DNA of 64,000 nucleotides, from NCBI GenBank assembly GCA_964645205.1, contig CAZYBO010000004.1:186001-250000 (forward strand). Direction: 5' to 3'. This DNA comes from CAZYBO01 sp964645205 (GTDB lineage: Bacteria > Pseudomonadota > Alphaproteobacteria > Rickettsiales > SXRF01). The notes under the pieces are model-generated. The model ran no database searches. It saw only the letters and a program-made list of their open reading frames with translations, and was not told the origin of the DNA. The position numbers and the translations under genes are program-made. Shown here in pieces: positions 42,532 through 52,044 of this stretch (position 1 is its first letter; every line of letters starts with the position of its first letter).

Positions 42532-42609
42532 ACCCGCTATTTAGCAAATTATATGCCACGCCTTGTTTTACTTTAATGTTTTTTTAATGGGATTCGTGGT
42601 GTATACATA

Positions 42610-44508
42610 ATGACGACTTTGACACTACATGTAGTTGGCATGGCTTACCGCTTACCCTCGAATTTGAATTTTGCCGCCCTACTCTGCTGCACATTGGCGA
42701 GCGTGGTTGCGCACCCCGTCGCTGCGGAGACGCTGATGTACGGCAAGAACGGCTCGGGGCGCTACGCCACCGGCAGCCGCACGGAACCGACCGACCCTTA
42801 CGCCAACCCTTACCAGCAGCGCCGCGGCACCGCACGCGCGCAAGCGATCCAGAACCGTTACCCTTCCGCCACGCAGCAGCCCACACAAACGGCTTCCGCT
42901 GCACCTGCGCGCACGCCGTCAACCCCGCTGAGAATTGTCGTACCCAACCTTGAAGCCGCACAGCAAAAGGGCGGCACCATGGTGCGGATGACGCCCGCTC
43001 CGCGCGTTTCAACGCCCGCGTACCAACCGCCTCCACCTGTCGAAATAGCCAGCGCCGAACCGGTTATATCACCGCCGGAATATGGCGCCGCCGAACCGCG
43101 TTTCGTGGCCGATGCCGAACCGTCCGCGCCGCCGATTGAAAAATCCTTTGCCGCACCCAAACCGCTTTCGACCACTGCCGAATATAGCGCGCAGAGCGTG
43201 ATGGCGCGCGCGGTGGCGCCGCTGATGAGCATTATCGCCAGCATCGCACCCGAATCACCCGCACCCGCTGTCAAAACCGCATCCGTGCAAATAGATCAGG
43301 CGGAGCAATTCGCCGCACTTGCGCCTGCCGCCGGTGAGCCTGCACCCACCGTACCGCTGATCGCAGCGCCACAACAACCTGCCGCTCCGACTCCTGAAGA
43401 AAAACCGGAAGCGCCGACCGCACCGGTTCCTGCCGCACCGGTTGCACCAAAGGCACCTGAACCGAAAGCCGCGGCACCCGCGCCGGAACCTGTTGCACAA
43501 CCTGCATCTGAGCCTGCCGCCAGCCCCGCCAGCGCCACGCTGGATGAAGCGCTGCAAACAGCCGCGCCGGAGCCTAAGGCCGAAACGCCGGTAGTGCCCA
43601 AGAAAAAACCGATGACGAAAAAAGAACCGGAAGCGCCGAAAGCCACTAAGGTTGCCGCGCCCGTCAAGCCGTTGATCGAAGAGCCCCCGGCGACCGAAGC
43701 GGCTGAAACGCCCAGTGAGCCTGCTCCCACCCTGAGCGCGGCCAGCAAAACCATCCTCGATAAAATCAACCCAAAGCCCGATGCACCGAAAAAAGGCAAG
43801 CACGAGCCGCTTTCCATCGACCGCGCCAAGGATACGCAGGAGATTTCCGAAGGATCCCCCGTCGCGGAGACCGCTTCGGTGCACCACGAATCCATGGGCA
43901 TCAAGATCGAGGTGAAAAGCCGCCCGGTGAATTACGATTACGAGTTGGAAAAGGCTTATAACGCGCTTATCGCCGGGCAGACGGATGTAGCGGTCGCCAT
44001 TTATAAATCCGTGCTCGAAAACAACCCCTCCAACAAGGGTGCGCTATTTGGGCTGGCCACGACCTACCACCGCTCCGGGCAGATCGATATGGCGAGACCG
44101 TATTACGGAAAGCTGTTGTCGATCGACCCGCAAAACCGCGACGGGCTGAATAATTTCCTCGTCCTGCTGGCCGATGAAGCGCCCGAAGAAGCCCTGTCGC
44201 AGATGGAAAAACTCGAGGCGAAAAACCCCGGCTTCAGCCCGATCCCGGCGCAAATGGCGATTATTTACCAGAAGCTCGGAAAAACAGAGCTGGCGGGTGA
44301 AAAAATGCTCAAGGCCATCACGTTGGCGCCGGAAAACCTGACTTATCGCTATAACCTCGCCATTATGCTCGATAAACAGCATAAATATGAGCAGGCGATG
44401 CCGCTGTACAGACAGCTTATTGAAGCACAGCAGCGCGGGGAAGCCATACCCGGTAATGTCCAGAAAATTCAGGAAAGATTAACCTTTATTAGCTCTAATA
44501 GACCCTGA
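42610..44508 (+). CDS. Exported TPR protein with Pro/Ala-rich linker, pilus locus
   Basis: The 632-residue product has an N-terminal hydrophobic stretch (about 16-36, FAALLCCTLASVVAHPVAAE) likely to be a signal peptide; the start could also be the ATG at 42640. Residues 40-430 are low-complexity, rich in Ala, Pro, Glu and Lys, and probably span the periplasm. From about 440 to 625 there are TPR repeats (ALIAGQTDVAVAIYKSVLEN, GQIDMARPYYGKLLSIDPQN, GKTELAGEKMLKAITLAPEN). It is directly followed by pilT and pilU, so a role in pilus assembly or anchoring, like PilF/TadD or FimV-type TPR proteins, is inferred. Confidence 0.8.
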   Translation: MTTLTLHVVGMAYRLPSNLNFAALLCCTLASVVAHPVAAETLMYGKNGSGRYATGSRTEPTDPYANPYQQRRGTARAQAIQNRYPSATQQPTQTASAAPARTPSTPLRIVVPNLEAAQQKGGTMVRMTPAPRVSTPAYQPPPPVEIASAEPVISPPEYGAAEPRFVADAEPSAPPIEKSFAAPKPLSTTAEYSAQSVMARAVAPLMSIIASIAPESPAPAVKTASVQIDQAEQFAALAPAAGEPAPTVPLIAAPQQPAAPTPEEKPEAPTAPVPAAPVAPKAPEPKAAAPAPEPVAQPASEPAASPASATLDEALQTAAPEPKAETPVVPKKKPMTKKEPEAPKATKVAAPVKPLIEEPPATEAAETPSEPAPTLSAASKTILDKINPKPDAPKKGKHEPLSIDRAKDTQEISEGSPVAETASVHHESMGIKIEVKSRPVNYDYELEKAYNALIAGQTDVAVAIYKSVLENNPSNKGALFGLATTYHRSGQIDMARPYYGKLLSIDPQNRDGLNNFLVLLADEAPEEALSQMEKLEAKNPGFSPIPAQMAIIYQKLGKTELAGEKMLKAITLAPENLTYRYNLAIMLDKQHKYEQAMPLYRQLIEAQQRGEAIPGNVQKIQERLTFISSNRP

Positions 44509-44527
44509 ACCTTTTCAGCGGTCTTAT

Positions 44528-45640
44528 ATGGAAATCACCGATCTCCTGATTTATACGGACAAGAATAAAGCGTCCGACCTTCACCTTTCTGCCACCAATC
44601 CCCCCATCCTGCGCATCCACGGGGAAATGGTGCCGTACCAGTCGCCCGCGCTCGGCGTGGACGATGTGAAGCGCATGCTCTATTCCATCATGACCGAGCA
44701 GCAGCGCTCCGATTACGAGCGCGATCTGGAAATCGACTTCGCGATTTCGTTCAGCAAGGAAATGCGTTTTCGCGTCAACGCGTTCAATACGCTAAACGGT
44801 CCTGCCGCCGTGCTACGTACCATCCCCAACAAAATCCTTTCGCTTGAAGAGCTGGGCACGCCGGACGTACTGAAAAAACTCTGCCACCTGCATAAAGGCC
44901 TCATTCTCGTGACCGGCCCTACCGGTTCGGGTAAATCGACGACGATGGCGGCCATGCTCGACTACGTAAACGCCAACGAAGCCAAGCACATCATCACCAT
45001 CGAAGACCCGGTGGAATTCATCCACACCTCGAAAAAATCGCTGATCAACCAGCGCGAGGTGGGCAAGAACACCAAATCTTTCGCCAAGGCGCTGCGCAGC
45101 GCGCTGCGCGAAGACCCGGACATCGTGCTGGTGGGCGAATTGCGCGACATCGAAACCATCCAGCTCGCGCTGACCGCCGCCGAAACGGGGCACTTGGTCA
45201 TGGGCACGCTGCACACCAATTCCGCGCCTAAAACCATCGACCGTATCATCGACGTGTTCCCTGCCAACGACAAGGAAATGGTGCGCGCGATGCTGTCCGT
45301 ATCGCTCGAAGGCGTCGTCACGCAGGCGCTGCTCAAGAAAAACGGCGGCGGCCGCGTAGCCGTGCACGAAATCATGCTGGGCACCGGCGCGGTGCGTAAC
45401 CTGATCCGCGAAGGCAAGGTACCGCAGCTATTCTCCATCATGCAATTGGGCAGCAAGCTCGGCATGTGCACGATGAAAGACAGTATCTACGGATTGCTGG
45501 AAAAGAATATCATCACCGAAGAAGTCGCACGCAGCGCGCTCGCCAGCAGTTCCAGCGACGATTCGGAAGAAGGCGCGCAATTGCCCGGCAATAAACGTCC
45601 CGGCGGCGGTTCCGCAGCCAAGTCCGCACATTCATTCTAG
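44528..45640 (+). CDS. pilT: Type IV pilus retraction ATPase PilT
   Basis: PilT is the hexameric ATPase that pulls the pilus back and powers twitching. The 370-residue product has the N-terminal PAS-like domain (KASDLHLSATNPPILRIHGE, about 13-32), Walker A GPTGSGKSTT (about 129-138), the Asp-box IEDPVEFIH, Walker B DPDIVLVGELRD (about 197-208), a His box LVMGTLHTNSAPKTIDRI, and the PilT-specific AIRNLIRE motif in the form AVRNLIREGKVPQL (about 289). It lies between the TPR gene and pilU with short gaps, so the three form one operon. Confidence 0.96.
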   Translation: MEITDLLIYTDKNKASDLHLSATNPPILRIHGEMVPYQSPALGVDDVKRMLYSIMTEQQRSDYERDLEIDFAISFSKEMRFRVNAFNTLNGPAAVLRTIPNKILSLEELGTPDVLKKLCHLHKGLILVTGPTGSGKSTTMAAMLDYVNANEAKHIITIEDPVEFIHTSKKSLINQREVGKNTKSFAKALRSALREDPDIVLVGELRDIETIQLALTAAETGHLVMGTLHTNSAPKTIDRIIDVFPANDKEMVRAMLSVSLEGVVTQALLKKNGGGRVAVHEIMLGTGAVRNLIREGKVPQLFSIMQLGSKLGMCTMKDSIYGLLEKNIITEEVARSALASSSSDDSEEGAQLPGNKRPGGGSAAKSAHSF

Positions 45641-45649
45641 GGGCACCGC

Positions 45650-46789
45650 ATGAGCGTCAACACCGAAGCCATGATTCAGGATTTTATCGATAAGGATGCC
45701 ACCGACCTTTACCTGACCGTGGGCGCGCCGCCTTCTTTACGTTTCGGCAACCGCATCGAGCCTTATAACAACCAGAAACTGACCGAGGCCGACATACGCG
45801 AAATCCTGCCTGCGCTGGTCAGCAGCGACGTCATCGACGAATTTGAATCCACGCTCGAATTCAACACGGCGGTATACTGGAAAAATATCGCGCGTTTCCG
45901 CATCAATATCTTCCGCCAGCGCCAGAATACCGGCCTCGTCATCCGCCGCATCCAGACGAACATCCCTACCCTCGCCTCGCTCGACCTGCCGAAAATCTAC
46001 GAAGAGCTTATCATGGAAAAGCGCGGGCTGATCCTGCTGGTCGGGCAAACCGGCGCGGGCAAATCCACTTCGCTGGCTGCCATGCTTGAGCACCGCAACA
46101 CGCACGGACAGGGTCATATCGTCACCATCGAAGACCCGATCGAATTCATCCTGAGCCACAAGAACTGCATCATCACCCAGCGCGACGTGGGTATCGACAC
46201 CTACTCGTTCAGCATCGGGCTGAAGAACACGCTGAGGCAAACGCCGGACGTCGTGGTCATCGGTGAAATCCGCGATCGCGAAACTATGGAACACGCCATC
46301 GTATTCGCGGAAACGGGGCATCTGTGCCTTGCCACCCTGCACGCCAACAACGCGAATCAGGCCATCGAGCGCATCATCAATTTTTTCCCGGAAGAAAAGC
46401 ACAAGCAGGTGCTCGCCAACCTATCGATGAATCTCAAGGCTATCCTGTCGCAGCGCCTCGTGCCCAACACGAAGGGCGCGCGCAGCATCGCGCTGGAAAT
46501 CATGATCAACCAGGGGTTGATCCGCAGCCTGATTCAGGAAGGGCGCGTGAAAGAAATCAAGGATCTGATCGAGCGCGGGCAAGACGAAGGCATGCAGACC
46601 TTCGACCAGAGCCTACTTACCCTGTTCATCGCGGGGCTTATCACCGAAGAGGCCGCTCTCGCGGAATCCGACAACCCGGCGAACTTACGACTGGCGATAA
46701 AGCAGCTTGAGATGAGCAAGCGCGTAACCGGCGCGTCACCCGCAGCGCCCATGACGACCATGGGCAATTCCAGCAAGCAGCAATTTTAA
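45650..46789 (+). CDS. pilU: Type IV pilus PilT-like ATPase PilU
   Basis: PilU assists PilT in pilus retraction. The 379-residue product has DATDLYLTVGAPPSLRFG (about 13-30), Walker A GQTGAGKSTS (about 131-140), IEDPIEFILSHKNCIITQRD, Walker B DVVVIGEIRDRE (about 200-211) and the His box LCLATLHANNANQAIERI (about 223-240). The C-terminal EEAALAESDNPANLRLAIKQ resembles PilU rather than PilT. It follows pilT by 9 bases and ends 2 bases from the convergent ABC ATPase gene. Confidence 0.94.
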   Translation: MSVNTEAMIQDFIDKDATDLYLTVGAPPSLRFGNRIEPYNNQKLTEADIREILPALVSSDVIDEFESTLEFNTAVYWKNIARFRINIFRQRQNTGLVIRRIQTNIPTLASLDLPKIYEELIMEKRGLILLVGQTGAGKSTSLAAMLEHRNTHGQGHIVTIEDPIEFILSHKNCIITQRDVGIDTYSFSIGLKNTLRQTPDVVVIGEIRDRETMEHAIVFAETGHLCLATLHANNANQAIERIINFFPEEKHKQVLANLSMNLKAILSQRLVPNTKGARSIALEIMINQGLIRSLIQEGRVKEIKDLIERGQDEGMQTFDQSLLTLFIAGLITEEAALAESDNPANLRLAIKQLEMSKRVTGASPAAPMTTMGNSSKQQF

Positions 46790-46791
46790 GA

Positions 46792-47532
46792 TTAGGCCGC
46801 CGCTTCCAGCCTGCCGCCCTGAATGGAGCGCAAGAAGGCTTTCTCCAGCAAGGTTTCCTTATATTTTTCCTTAAACGTCGCAGGTGTGCCGATGAAGAAC
46901 AGGCGGCCTTCGTGAATCACGCCGATGCGGTCGCAGATTTCATCGATGTCGGCAAGGATGTGCGAGCTGAAGAATACGGTTTTGCCCTTCTTGCGGTTGG
47001 CGAGCAGCATGTCTTTCAGCTTGATACGCGCACTGGGATCAAGACCGCTCATCGGCTCGTCGAGTATCAGCAGCGACGTGTCCACCATGAACGCCCCCAG
47101 CAACCCGAGCTTTTGCCCCATCCCTTTTGAATAGGAACCGACACGCGCGGAAAGCACGCGCGGGTCGAGGTCGAGTGCTTCGGCCAGCGATTGCGCCAGC
47201 GACGTATCGAGTTTTTTTCCATAGTATGACAGCGCGAGATCGAGATATTCCATGCCCTTCAAATAGCGCGACGGCTGGAATTTTTCCGGCAGGTAGGACA
47301 GTTTGCTGCGCGCACGCAAATCGGTCGTCGGCACGCCGAACAGGTGTGCGCTCCCCGAATCCGCCTTCACGAGGTCGAGCAGGATTTTGATCATCGTGGT
47401 CTTGCCTGCGCCGTTTACGCCGATCAACCCGAAAATCTCGCCGGGCATCAGCGCAAGGTCGATGCCTTCGAGCACTTTGCGCGTGCCATAGGATTTATGG
47501 ATCGATTGTATGGAGATAGGCGATGCCGTCAT
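46792..47532 (-). CDS. ABC transporter ATP-binding protein
   Basis: The 246-residue product is a complete ABC ATPase: Walker A GLIGVNGAGKTTMIKILL (about 35-52), signature SYSKGMGQKLGLLGAFM (about 133-149, YSKGM in place of LSGGQ), Walker B LLILDEPMSGLDP (about 154-166) and the switch His in VFFSSHILADIDE. The pattern is that of exporters of the NatA/CcmA type. No permease gene is next to it. It follows the pilus gene at 47545 by 12 bases and is the last gene of the leftward pilus operon, so a link to pilus assembly or surface export is possible but unproven. Confidence 0.9.
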   Translation of the reverse strand: MTASPISIQSIHKSYGTRKVLEGIDLALMPGEIFGLIGVNGAGKTTMIKILLDLVKADSGSAHLFGVPTTDLRARSKLSYLPEKFQPSRYLKGMEYLDLALSYYGKKLDTSLAQSLAEALDLDPRVLSARVGSYSKGMGQKLGLLGAFMVDTSLLILDEPMSGLDPSARIKLKDMLLANRKKGKTVFFSSHILADIDEICDRIGVIHEGRLFFIGTPATFKEKYKETLLEKAFLRSIQGGRLEAAA

Positions 47533-47544
47533 GAATAGTTCCTT

Positions 47545-48402
47545 TTAGTCCTGGCTCTCAAGTTTCTTGTAGGAGTTTATCAGGCCGCCAAGACCGGTGT
47601 TATCGGCATCCTCGCCACTTTCGGCGCTCGCGGCTTCAGGCGCGGCCTGCGGCTCTTTTTTTGGTTTGGCGCCTCTGGCATGCTGCAATTCCACCGTCAC
47701 CGGCACCACTTTGCCTTCCAGTACCCGCATAACATAAGATGAGAACGTCTGGTTGTGGCGCAGTGTGAAGGTGACCGTGCCCTGCGCGTCGTCCACACTG
47801 ACGGATTCGGTTGGCGATATGTCCCATACTTCGTTGATTTTTTCCATGTCCACCGGACGCCACACGATGGTAACCTTGTCGCGGTCGATCGCCTCAACCT
47901 GAATGTCGGCGCCTTGTTTGGGCGTAGTCGGAAGGATTTTCTGGCCGTTTATCCATACCACCCAATCGTTGGGCGAGTGATACACCAGCGATTCAAGATA
48001 AAGCTGCGGATACGTGAAGTATTTCTTCGCGACTTCATCCGGCTTCAACCCCTTCAACTCATCTTCCTGCTCTCCTTCACCGATTGAGCCGCTGAAGCCA
48101 ACCTGATTCTGGTAGGACTGAATAGCGGTGCGTATCAAGGCAAGCTCCTTGCCGCTGAAGAAAAGGCTGTTGGACGCAGATGGCTCTTCCTGCGCGTTCG
48201 CGGGCGGGAATAATGTCGCCATCTGTTCGATAGGGGACGGTTCTTCGGTTTTCCTGCGGATTACCGCGCCAGCGGCACCGGCTGCGTCATCTAACGCCTC
48301 ATCCGATTCCGACAACTCAAACGCCGTGGCCGTTTGCACAGGCAAACTCGCCATTGCAAGCGCAACACACAGGATGAGCATATACGGTTCCCGGTGCGTC
48401 AT
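47545..48402 (-). CDS. Exported protein in the PilP position, unknown
   Basis: The 285-residue product has a signal peptide (MLILCVALAMASLPVQTATA), an acidic linker, a central helical part (FSGKELALIRTAIQSYQNQV) and a beta-rich C-terminal domain (YLESLVYHSPNDWVVWINGQ, IVWRPVDMEKINEVWDI, VTFTLRHNQTFSSYVMRVLE) and a Pro/Ala/Glu tail. The position after PilM/N- and PilO-like genes, with a 4-base overlap to the latter, suggests a PilP-like inner-membrane or periplasmic partner, but no PilP signature or lipobox was seen, so identity is open. Confidence 0.75.
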   Translation of the reverse strand: MTHREPYMLILCVALAMASLPVQTATAFELSESDEALDDAAGAAGAVIRRKTEEPSPIEQMATLFPPANAQEEPSASNSLFFSGKELALIRTAIQSYQNQVGFSGSIGEGEQEDELKGLKPDEVAKKYFTYPQLYLESLVYHSPNDWVVWINGQKILPTTPKQGADIQVEAIDRDKVTIVWRPVDMEKINEVWDISPTESVSVDDAQGTVTFTLRHNQTFSSYVMRVLEGKVVPVTVELQHARGAKPKKEPQAAPEAASAESGEDADNTGLGGLINSYKKLESQD

Positions 48403-49046
48403 TGCGGTTTCTGTCCTTGCGGCGCCGGCGGCTCTACGGTTTTGATACCGTACCAGACCAGCTTCATTTCACCCTTGATCAGCGGCAATTTTCCGGTTTT
48501 CGCGATGGTATTCAGCATTTCATCGGTGAGTTTCTGCGTGCGTTCAAGGCGCATCGCCGTGATTTTAACCGCACCGGACATCTCCTTGTCGATCGCACCC
48601 AGCAACTCATACACGTCCTCGTCCGTCAACGCTTCGAAGCTCAGTTGCACATCGCTGGCAACAATGCTGCTGTTCTTGAGCTTCGGATTCGTAGTCTCCA
48701 TCTCAGGCGTCACGGTGAGCGACAGGTTGTTGAGGAAATAACGGTTCTTGAAAATCTCGAATTTTTTCCGGGACGCCTGACGATTGATCGCCAGTTCGTT
48801 ATTGGCGTTTTTGGTACGGATTTCCTCGTAAAGCTCCATATTGCCCTGCACCTTGGAATATTTGGTACGCAGGTCGTTCATCTGGGAGCTTATCATTGCA
48901 ATTTCGTTATCCAGCACCTGTTTCTGCTGCACGTAATCCTCAGACATCATCGTGGCATAATACGTGCCGCCGCCCAGCGCCGAAATCGCCACCACCAGTA
49001 TGGCGGCTTCTTTGATCAGTCGTTTCCTGACGTCCTGATACTTCAT
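48399..49046 (-). CDS. PilO/GspM-like inner-membrane assembly protein
   Basis: The 215-residue product has a short cytoplasmic start, one membrane segment (AAILVVAISALGGGTYYATM, about 14-33), a coiled coil (about 35-95, YVQQKQVLDNEIAMISSQMN), and a C-terminal alpha/beta domain of the ferredoxin-like sort found in PilO (VQLSFEALTDEDVYELLGAI, TAMRLERTQKLTDEMLN). This is the PilO layout. It overlaps both neighbours by 4 bases: the PilM/N-like gene upstream and the exported-protein gene downstream. Confidence 0.8.
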   Translation of the reverse strand: MKYQDVRKRLIKEAAILVVAISALGGGTYYATMMSEDYVQQKQVLDNEIAMISSQMNDLRTKYSKVQGNMELYEEIRTKNANNELAINRQASRKKFEIFKNRYFLNNLSLTVTPEMETTNPKLKNSSIVASDVQLSFEALTDEDVYELLGAIDKEMSGAVKITAMRLERTQKLTDEMLNTIAKTGKLPLIKGEMKLVWYGIKTVEPPAPQGQKPQ

Positions 49047-50755
49047 TTGGGCGCCCCTTTCGCCGACAGCACGGCAAAATCAGGCAGCATGTCGCCCTTG
49101 ATCACCATCTGAATATCCAGCGTCTTGCCTTGCGGCGCAGCGTTTCCGGTGGGATTGAAGCTGATTTCGAGCTTGGCGTCGTCTTTCAACTCCGCCGGGA
49201 TATTGCCGTAGCTGACGTCATAGCCTTTGAATACGTCTTTATACGCGTTGAGCACCTTGTTCAGCATGTCCCTGAGTTCCGTGGGATCGCTGGTTTTGCT
49301 GACGAATATAAGGTTAAGCGTCACGCCCATTTTCACCTTGGCTCCCGGCGGTGTGGGAGGCGATTCGGCCTTGATCGGCGTGCCGTCGCCCAGCACCCAG
49401 TCGATGCTCTTGATGGTAACGGGCAATTGCTTGAGGGTAAGCACCGCATGCACCAGCGGCATGGGAGACAGGCGCTCTTTCTGGAGCATCTGGTATAGGT
49501 CGATCAGGTCGCTGACCTTATCCACATCGAGGTTGGAGTTTTTAATGTCCTGCTCAAGCCGACTCTTGGCCTGGGTCTGCGACTGCTTGGTTTCCTCAAG
49601 CGCTGAAATATCCTGAGACACTGAGAACATGGAAAACGCCTCATACCCGGCATAGAGGATAATCAGCAGCGCGATCAGCGCGGCGGCTATTTTCTGGGTG
49701 GAGAGTATCTGGAAATAACTGTCCAGCTTGCGCGTTTGCACGGTGGTGAGCTTGAGCACGTGCTGCTTGCTGCACCCGATGCTGGCGGCGAGGATCACGT
49801 CGCCGAACTGGTCGGTGGGCTGCGTAGCGCCCTCGATGCCGAGATGCTGCGCCACTTCAAACGGCGTCATGACGTGGCAGCCGCGCGCCTCGAACTTGGC
49901 GCCGTCGATAAACGGCTTGATACCACCGGCAGCAATAACATACACGTCCAGCCCGTCCTCGGGCTTGAAGGAAAGACGGCGGACATATTCAAGCGTGGTG
50001 GTGATTTCCTGCTCGATATTCCCTGCAACCACTTCGGGATTGGTCTCCGCCATCGGCTGCGCGAGGCGGGTGAACACGATGCGGCCGTTGCGCAGGATCA
50101 CCTGCCGGAATCCACCCACCTTGTTGTGGCTGACGAAGAATTTCCACTGCGCGCTGGTTTCTTCCTTGGGCAGCGCCATGGCGCGCTCAAGATTTTTTAT
50201 GAGTACTTCCGTTTCCACCGACACGAGATAGATGCCATAGAAGCGGTTAGGCACGGCCTCCGCAAAATCGAGCCATACCGCCATGTGCGGGCTGCGCTCC
50301 AGCGAGATCATCAGGAAGTTCCAATCCTTGCGGCCGTTCTCTTCTCGGCCGAGCAGCACTGAGCCCTTGATGGCATCGCGGCCGAAATCGCGGTCGAGGC
50401 GGGTTTTGATGAGCTTGTTGACGCTGAGCTTGCTGACCGGCGGCAGCGTATGCTGCACATAGGTCTGATCCATGCTGTCGACTACCATCATCAACGGCGC
50501 GTTCACGTCGGCTTCCATCACCGCTGCCAGTTCGTCGAGGCTTGCCTTGCCGGAATCCGGCACGAAATGGCGGCTGCGCACCACATTGCCGTCGATATGC
50601 ACCAGTATCGCGCCCTCGTCGCCGACCAGCAGCACGAAACGCGTGCCCTTCGAAGCGCGGAAGCCTTTGCGTTTCGAAGACGCCTCCGCGCGCGGCTTCT
50701 TGAGCCTGGCGACCTTGGGCGGTTTAATCGTAGAGCGTTTAATCTTCAGAGCCAT
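49043..50755 (-). CDS. Fused PilM/PilN-like (GspL-like) pilus assembly protein
   Basis: The 570-residue product has a basic head (about 1-36), a cytoplasmic domain of about 300 residues with actin-like ATPase features (FVLLVGDEGAILVHIDGN, PLMMVVDSMDQTYVQHTLPP, VIAAGGIKPFIDGAKFEARG), one membrane segment (about 355-377, IAAALIALLIILYAGYEAF), a coiled coil, and a periplasmic PilN-like domain with VTIKSIDWVLGDGTPIK and VTLNLIFVSKTSDPTELRDM. In most type IV pilus systems PilM and PilN are separate; here one chain does both, as GspL does in type II secretion. It follows pilC by about 80 bases. Confidence 0.8.
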   Translation of the reverse strand: MALKIKRSTIKPPKVARLKKPRAEASSKRKGFRASKGTRFVLLVGDEGAILVHIDGNVVRSRHFVPDSGKASLDELAAVMEADVNAPLMMVVDSMDQTYVQHTLPPVSKLSVNKLIKTRLDRDFGRDAIKGSVLLGREENGRKDWNFLMISLERSPHMAVWLDFAEAVPNRFYGIYLVSVETEVLIKNLERAMALPKEETSAQWKFFVSHNKVGGFRQVILRNGRIVFTRLAQPMAETNPEVVAGNIEQEITTTLEYVRRLSFKPEDGLDVYVIAAGGIKPFIDGAKFEARGCHVMTPFEVAQHLGIEGATQPTDQFGDVILAASIGCSKQHVLKLTTVQTRKLDSYFQILSTQKIAAALIALLIILYAGYEAFSMFSVSQDISALEETKQSQTQAKSRLEQDIKNSNLDVDKVSDLIDLYQMLQKERLSPMPLVHAVLTLKQLPVTIKSIDWVLGDGTPIKAESPPTPPGAKVKMGVTLNLIFVSKTSDPTELRDMLNKVLNAYKDVFKGYDVSYGNIPAELKDDAKLEISFNPTGNAAPQGKTLDIQMVIKGDMLPDFAVLSAKGAPK

Positions 50756-50835
50756 GATGTCATCGTGCCTGACGCTGTATATATTGACTATATAGCATGG
50801 TTTGAGGCGTGGTCATGCGAAACCTTTGTATCATG

Positions 50836-52038
50836 CTAGAATTTCACCTTGCTGAACGATTCGTAAAGCGGGCCGAATACGGCGGCGATCACCCAGAAAA
50901 TCATCAAGCCCATCACCACGGTCAGGATCGGCTGGATAGCGCCGACCATCGCTTCCACCGCATCGTTCACTTCGCGGTGGTAGAAGAAGTTGATGTTCTC
51001 CAGCGCTTCCGTCATGTTGCCGCTATCCTCACCGACCTTGAACATACGCACGACGAGGTTGGGAAACTGGTTGGAAAGGCGCAGGCTGGCGGTCAGCGAG
51101 TTGCCTTCCATCACGTTGGTTTTCACAAGGTCGACCGAATCGCGCAGGATACGGTTGCTGACCACGGTTTTGCCGCCTTCCAGCGATTCGAGTATGTCGA
51201 TGCCGCTGTTGAACATCACCGCGAAAAAGTGCGTAAAGCGCGCCATGTCGATCTTGCGCGTGACCGGGCCGATGAGCGGCACTTTCAGGATCAGCGCATC
51301 TATTTTGTAAGCAAAGGGTTCCGAGGTTCTGTACAGGGTAAGGATCGTCATGATCAGCAGCACAGGCGTGCCCATGATGATGTACCAGTAATTCTCGAAC
51401 GCCCACGACACCGAGATCAGCGCGCGCGTGTGGATGGGAAGGCCGTAGCCCTGCCCCATGATGAAATCCACCAGCTTCGGCACAACCGCCATCATCAGCG
51501 TGGCGATCACCGCGAAAATCACCACCAGCAGCACGATAGGGTAGCGCGTGGCTTTCTTAATCTTGCGACGGATTTCCTCAGACCATTTCAAATGGTCGGC
51601 AAGGTGTAGAAACGATTCGGAAAGGTTACCCGTTCTCTCGCCGGTTTCGACCAGTCCTACGAACACGTTGTTGAAAATACGCGGATAAGCGGCCAGCGCC
51701 TTCGACAGCATGTTGCCGTTCTTCACCCCTTCGTACACGCCCGTCATCACGTCGCGCAGCTTGGGTGATTCGCTGGAATCGCGCACGTCAGCCAGCGCGT
51801 CGTGCAGCGGCACGCCTGCGCGGTTGAGTTGCTCCAGATGCATGCACAGGATGATAAGGTCTTTTGTTTTCACCTTGGCGAAGCGCGAGGTTTTCTTCTG
51901 CTTCACTTCTCTTGCGGAAATCAGGTCGAGGCCGATCTGCTTTAGGCGTTCCTCAAGGTCAAGCTCGTTGTCGGCGACCACCACGCCGCGCATTTTCCGT
52001 CCCGCATTGTTGATCGCCGTGTAATTGAATGCGGGCAT
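50836..52038 (-). CDS. pilC: Type IV pilus / T2SS inner-membrane platform protein (PilC/GspF)
   Basis: The 400-residue product is a complete GspF/PilC: N-terminal FNYTAINNAGRKMRGVVVAD, two T2SSF repeats (about 65-190 and 265-390) each starting with a cytoplasmic helical part (HLEQLNRAGVPLHDALADV and HFFAVMFNSGIDILESLEGG) and ending near a membrane segment (YPIVLLVVIFAVIATLMMAV and LTVVMGLMIFWVIAAVFGPL). It forms the platform for pilus extension and retraction. It starts 6 bases after the pilB stop. The adjacent pilT and pilU genes favour a pilus over a secretion system. Confidence 0.94.
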   Translation of the reverse strand: MPAFNYTAINNAGRKMRGVVVADNELDLEERLKQIGLDLISAREVKQKKTSRFAKVKTKDLIILCMHLEQLNRAGVPLHDALADVRDSSESPKLRDVMTGVYEGVKNGNMLSKALAAYPRIFNNVFVGLVETGERTGNLSESFLHLADHLKWSEEIRRKIKKATRYPIVLLVVIFAVIATLMMAVVPKLVDFIMGQGYGLPIHTRALISVSWAFENYWYIIMGTPVLLIMTILTLYRTSEPFAYKIDALILKVPLIGPVTRKIDMARFTHFFAVMFNSGIDILESLEGGKTVVSNRILRDSVDLVKTNVMEGNSLTASLRLSNQFPNLVVRMFKVGEDSGNMTEALENINFFYHREVNDAVEAMVGAIQPILTVVMGLMIFWVIAAVFGPLYESFSKVKF

Positions 52039-52044
52039 GGGAGC

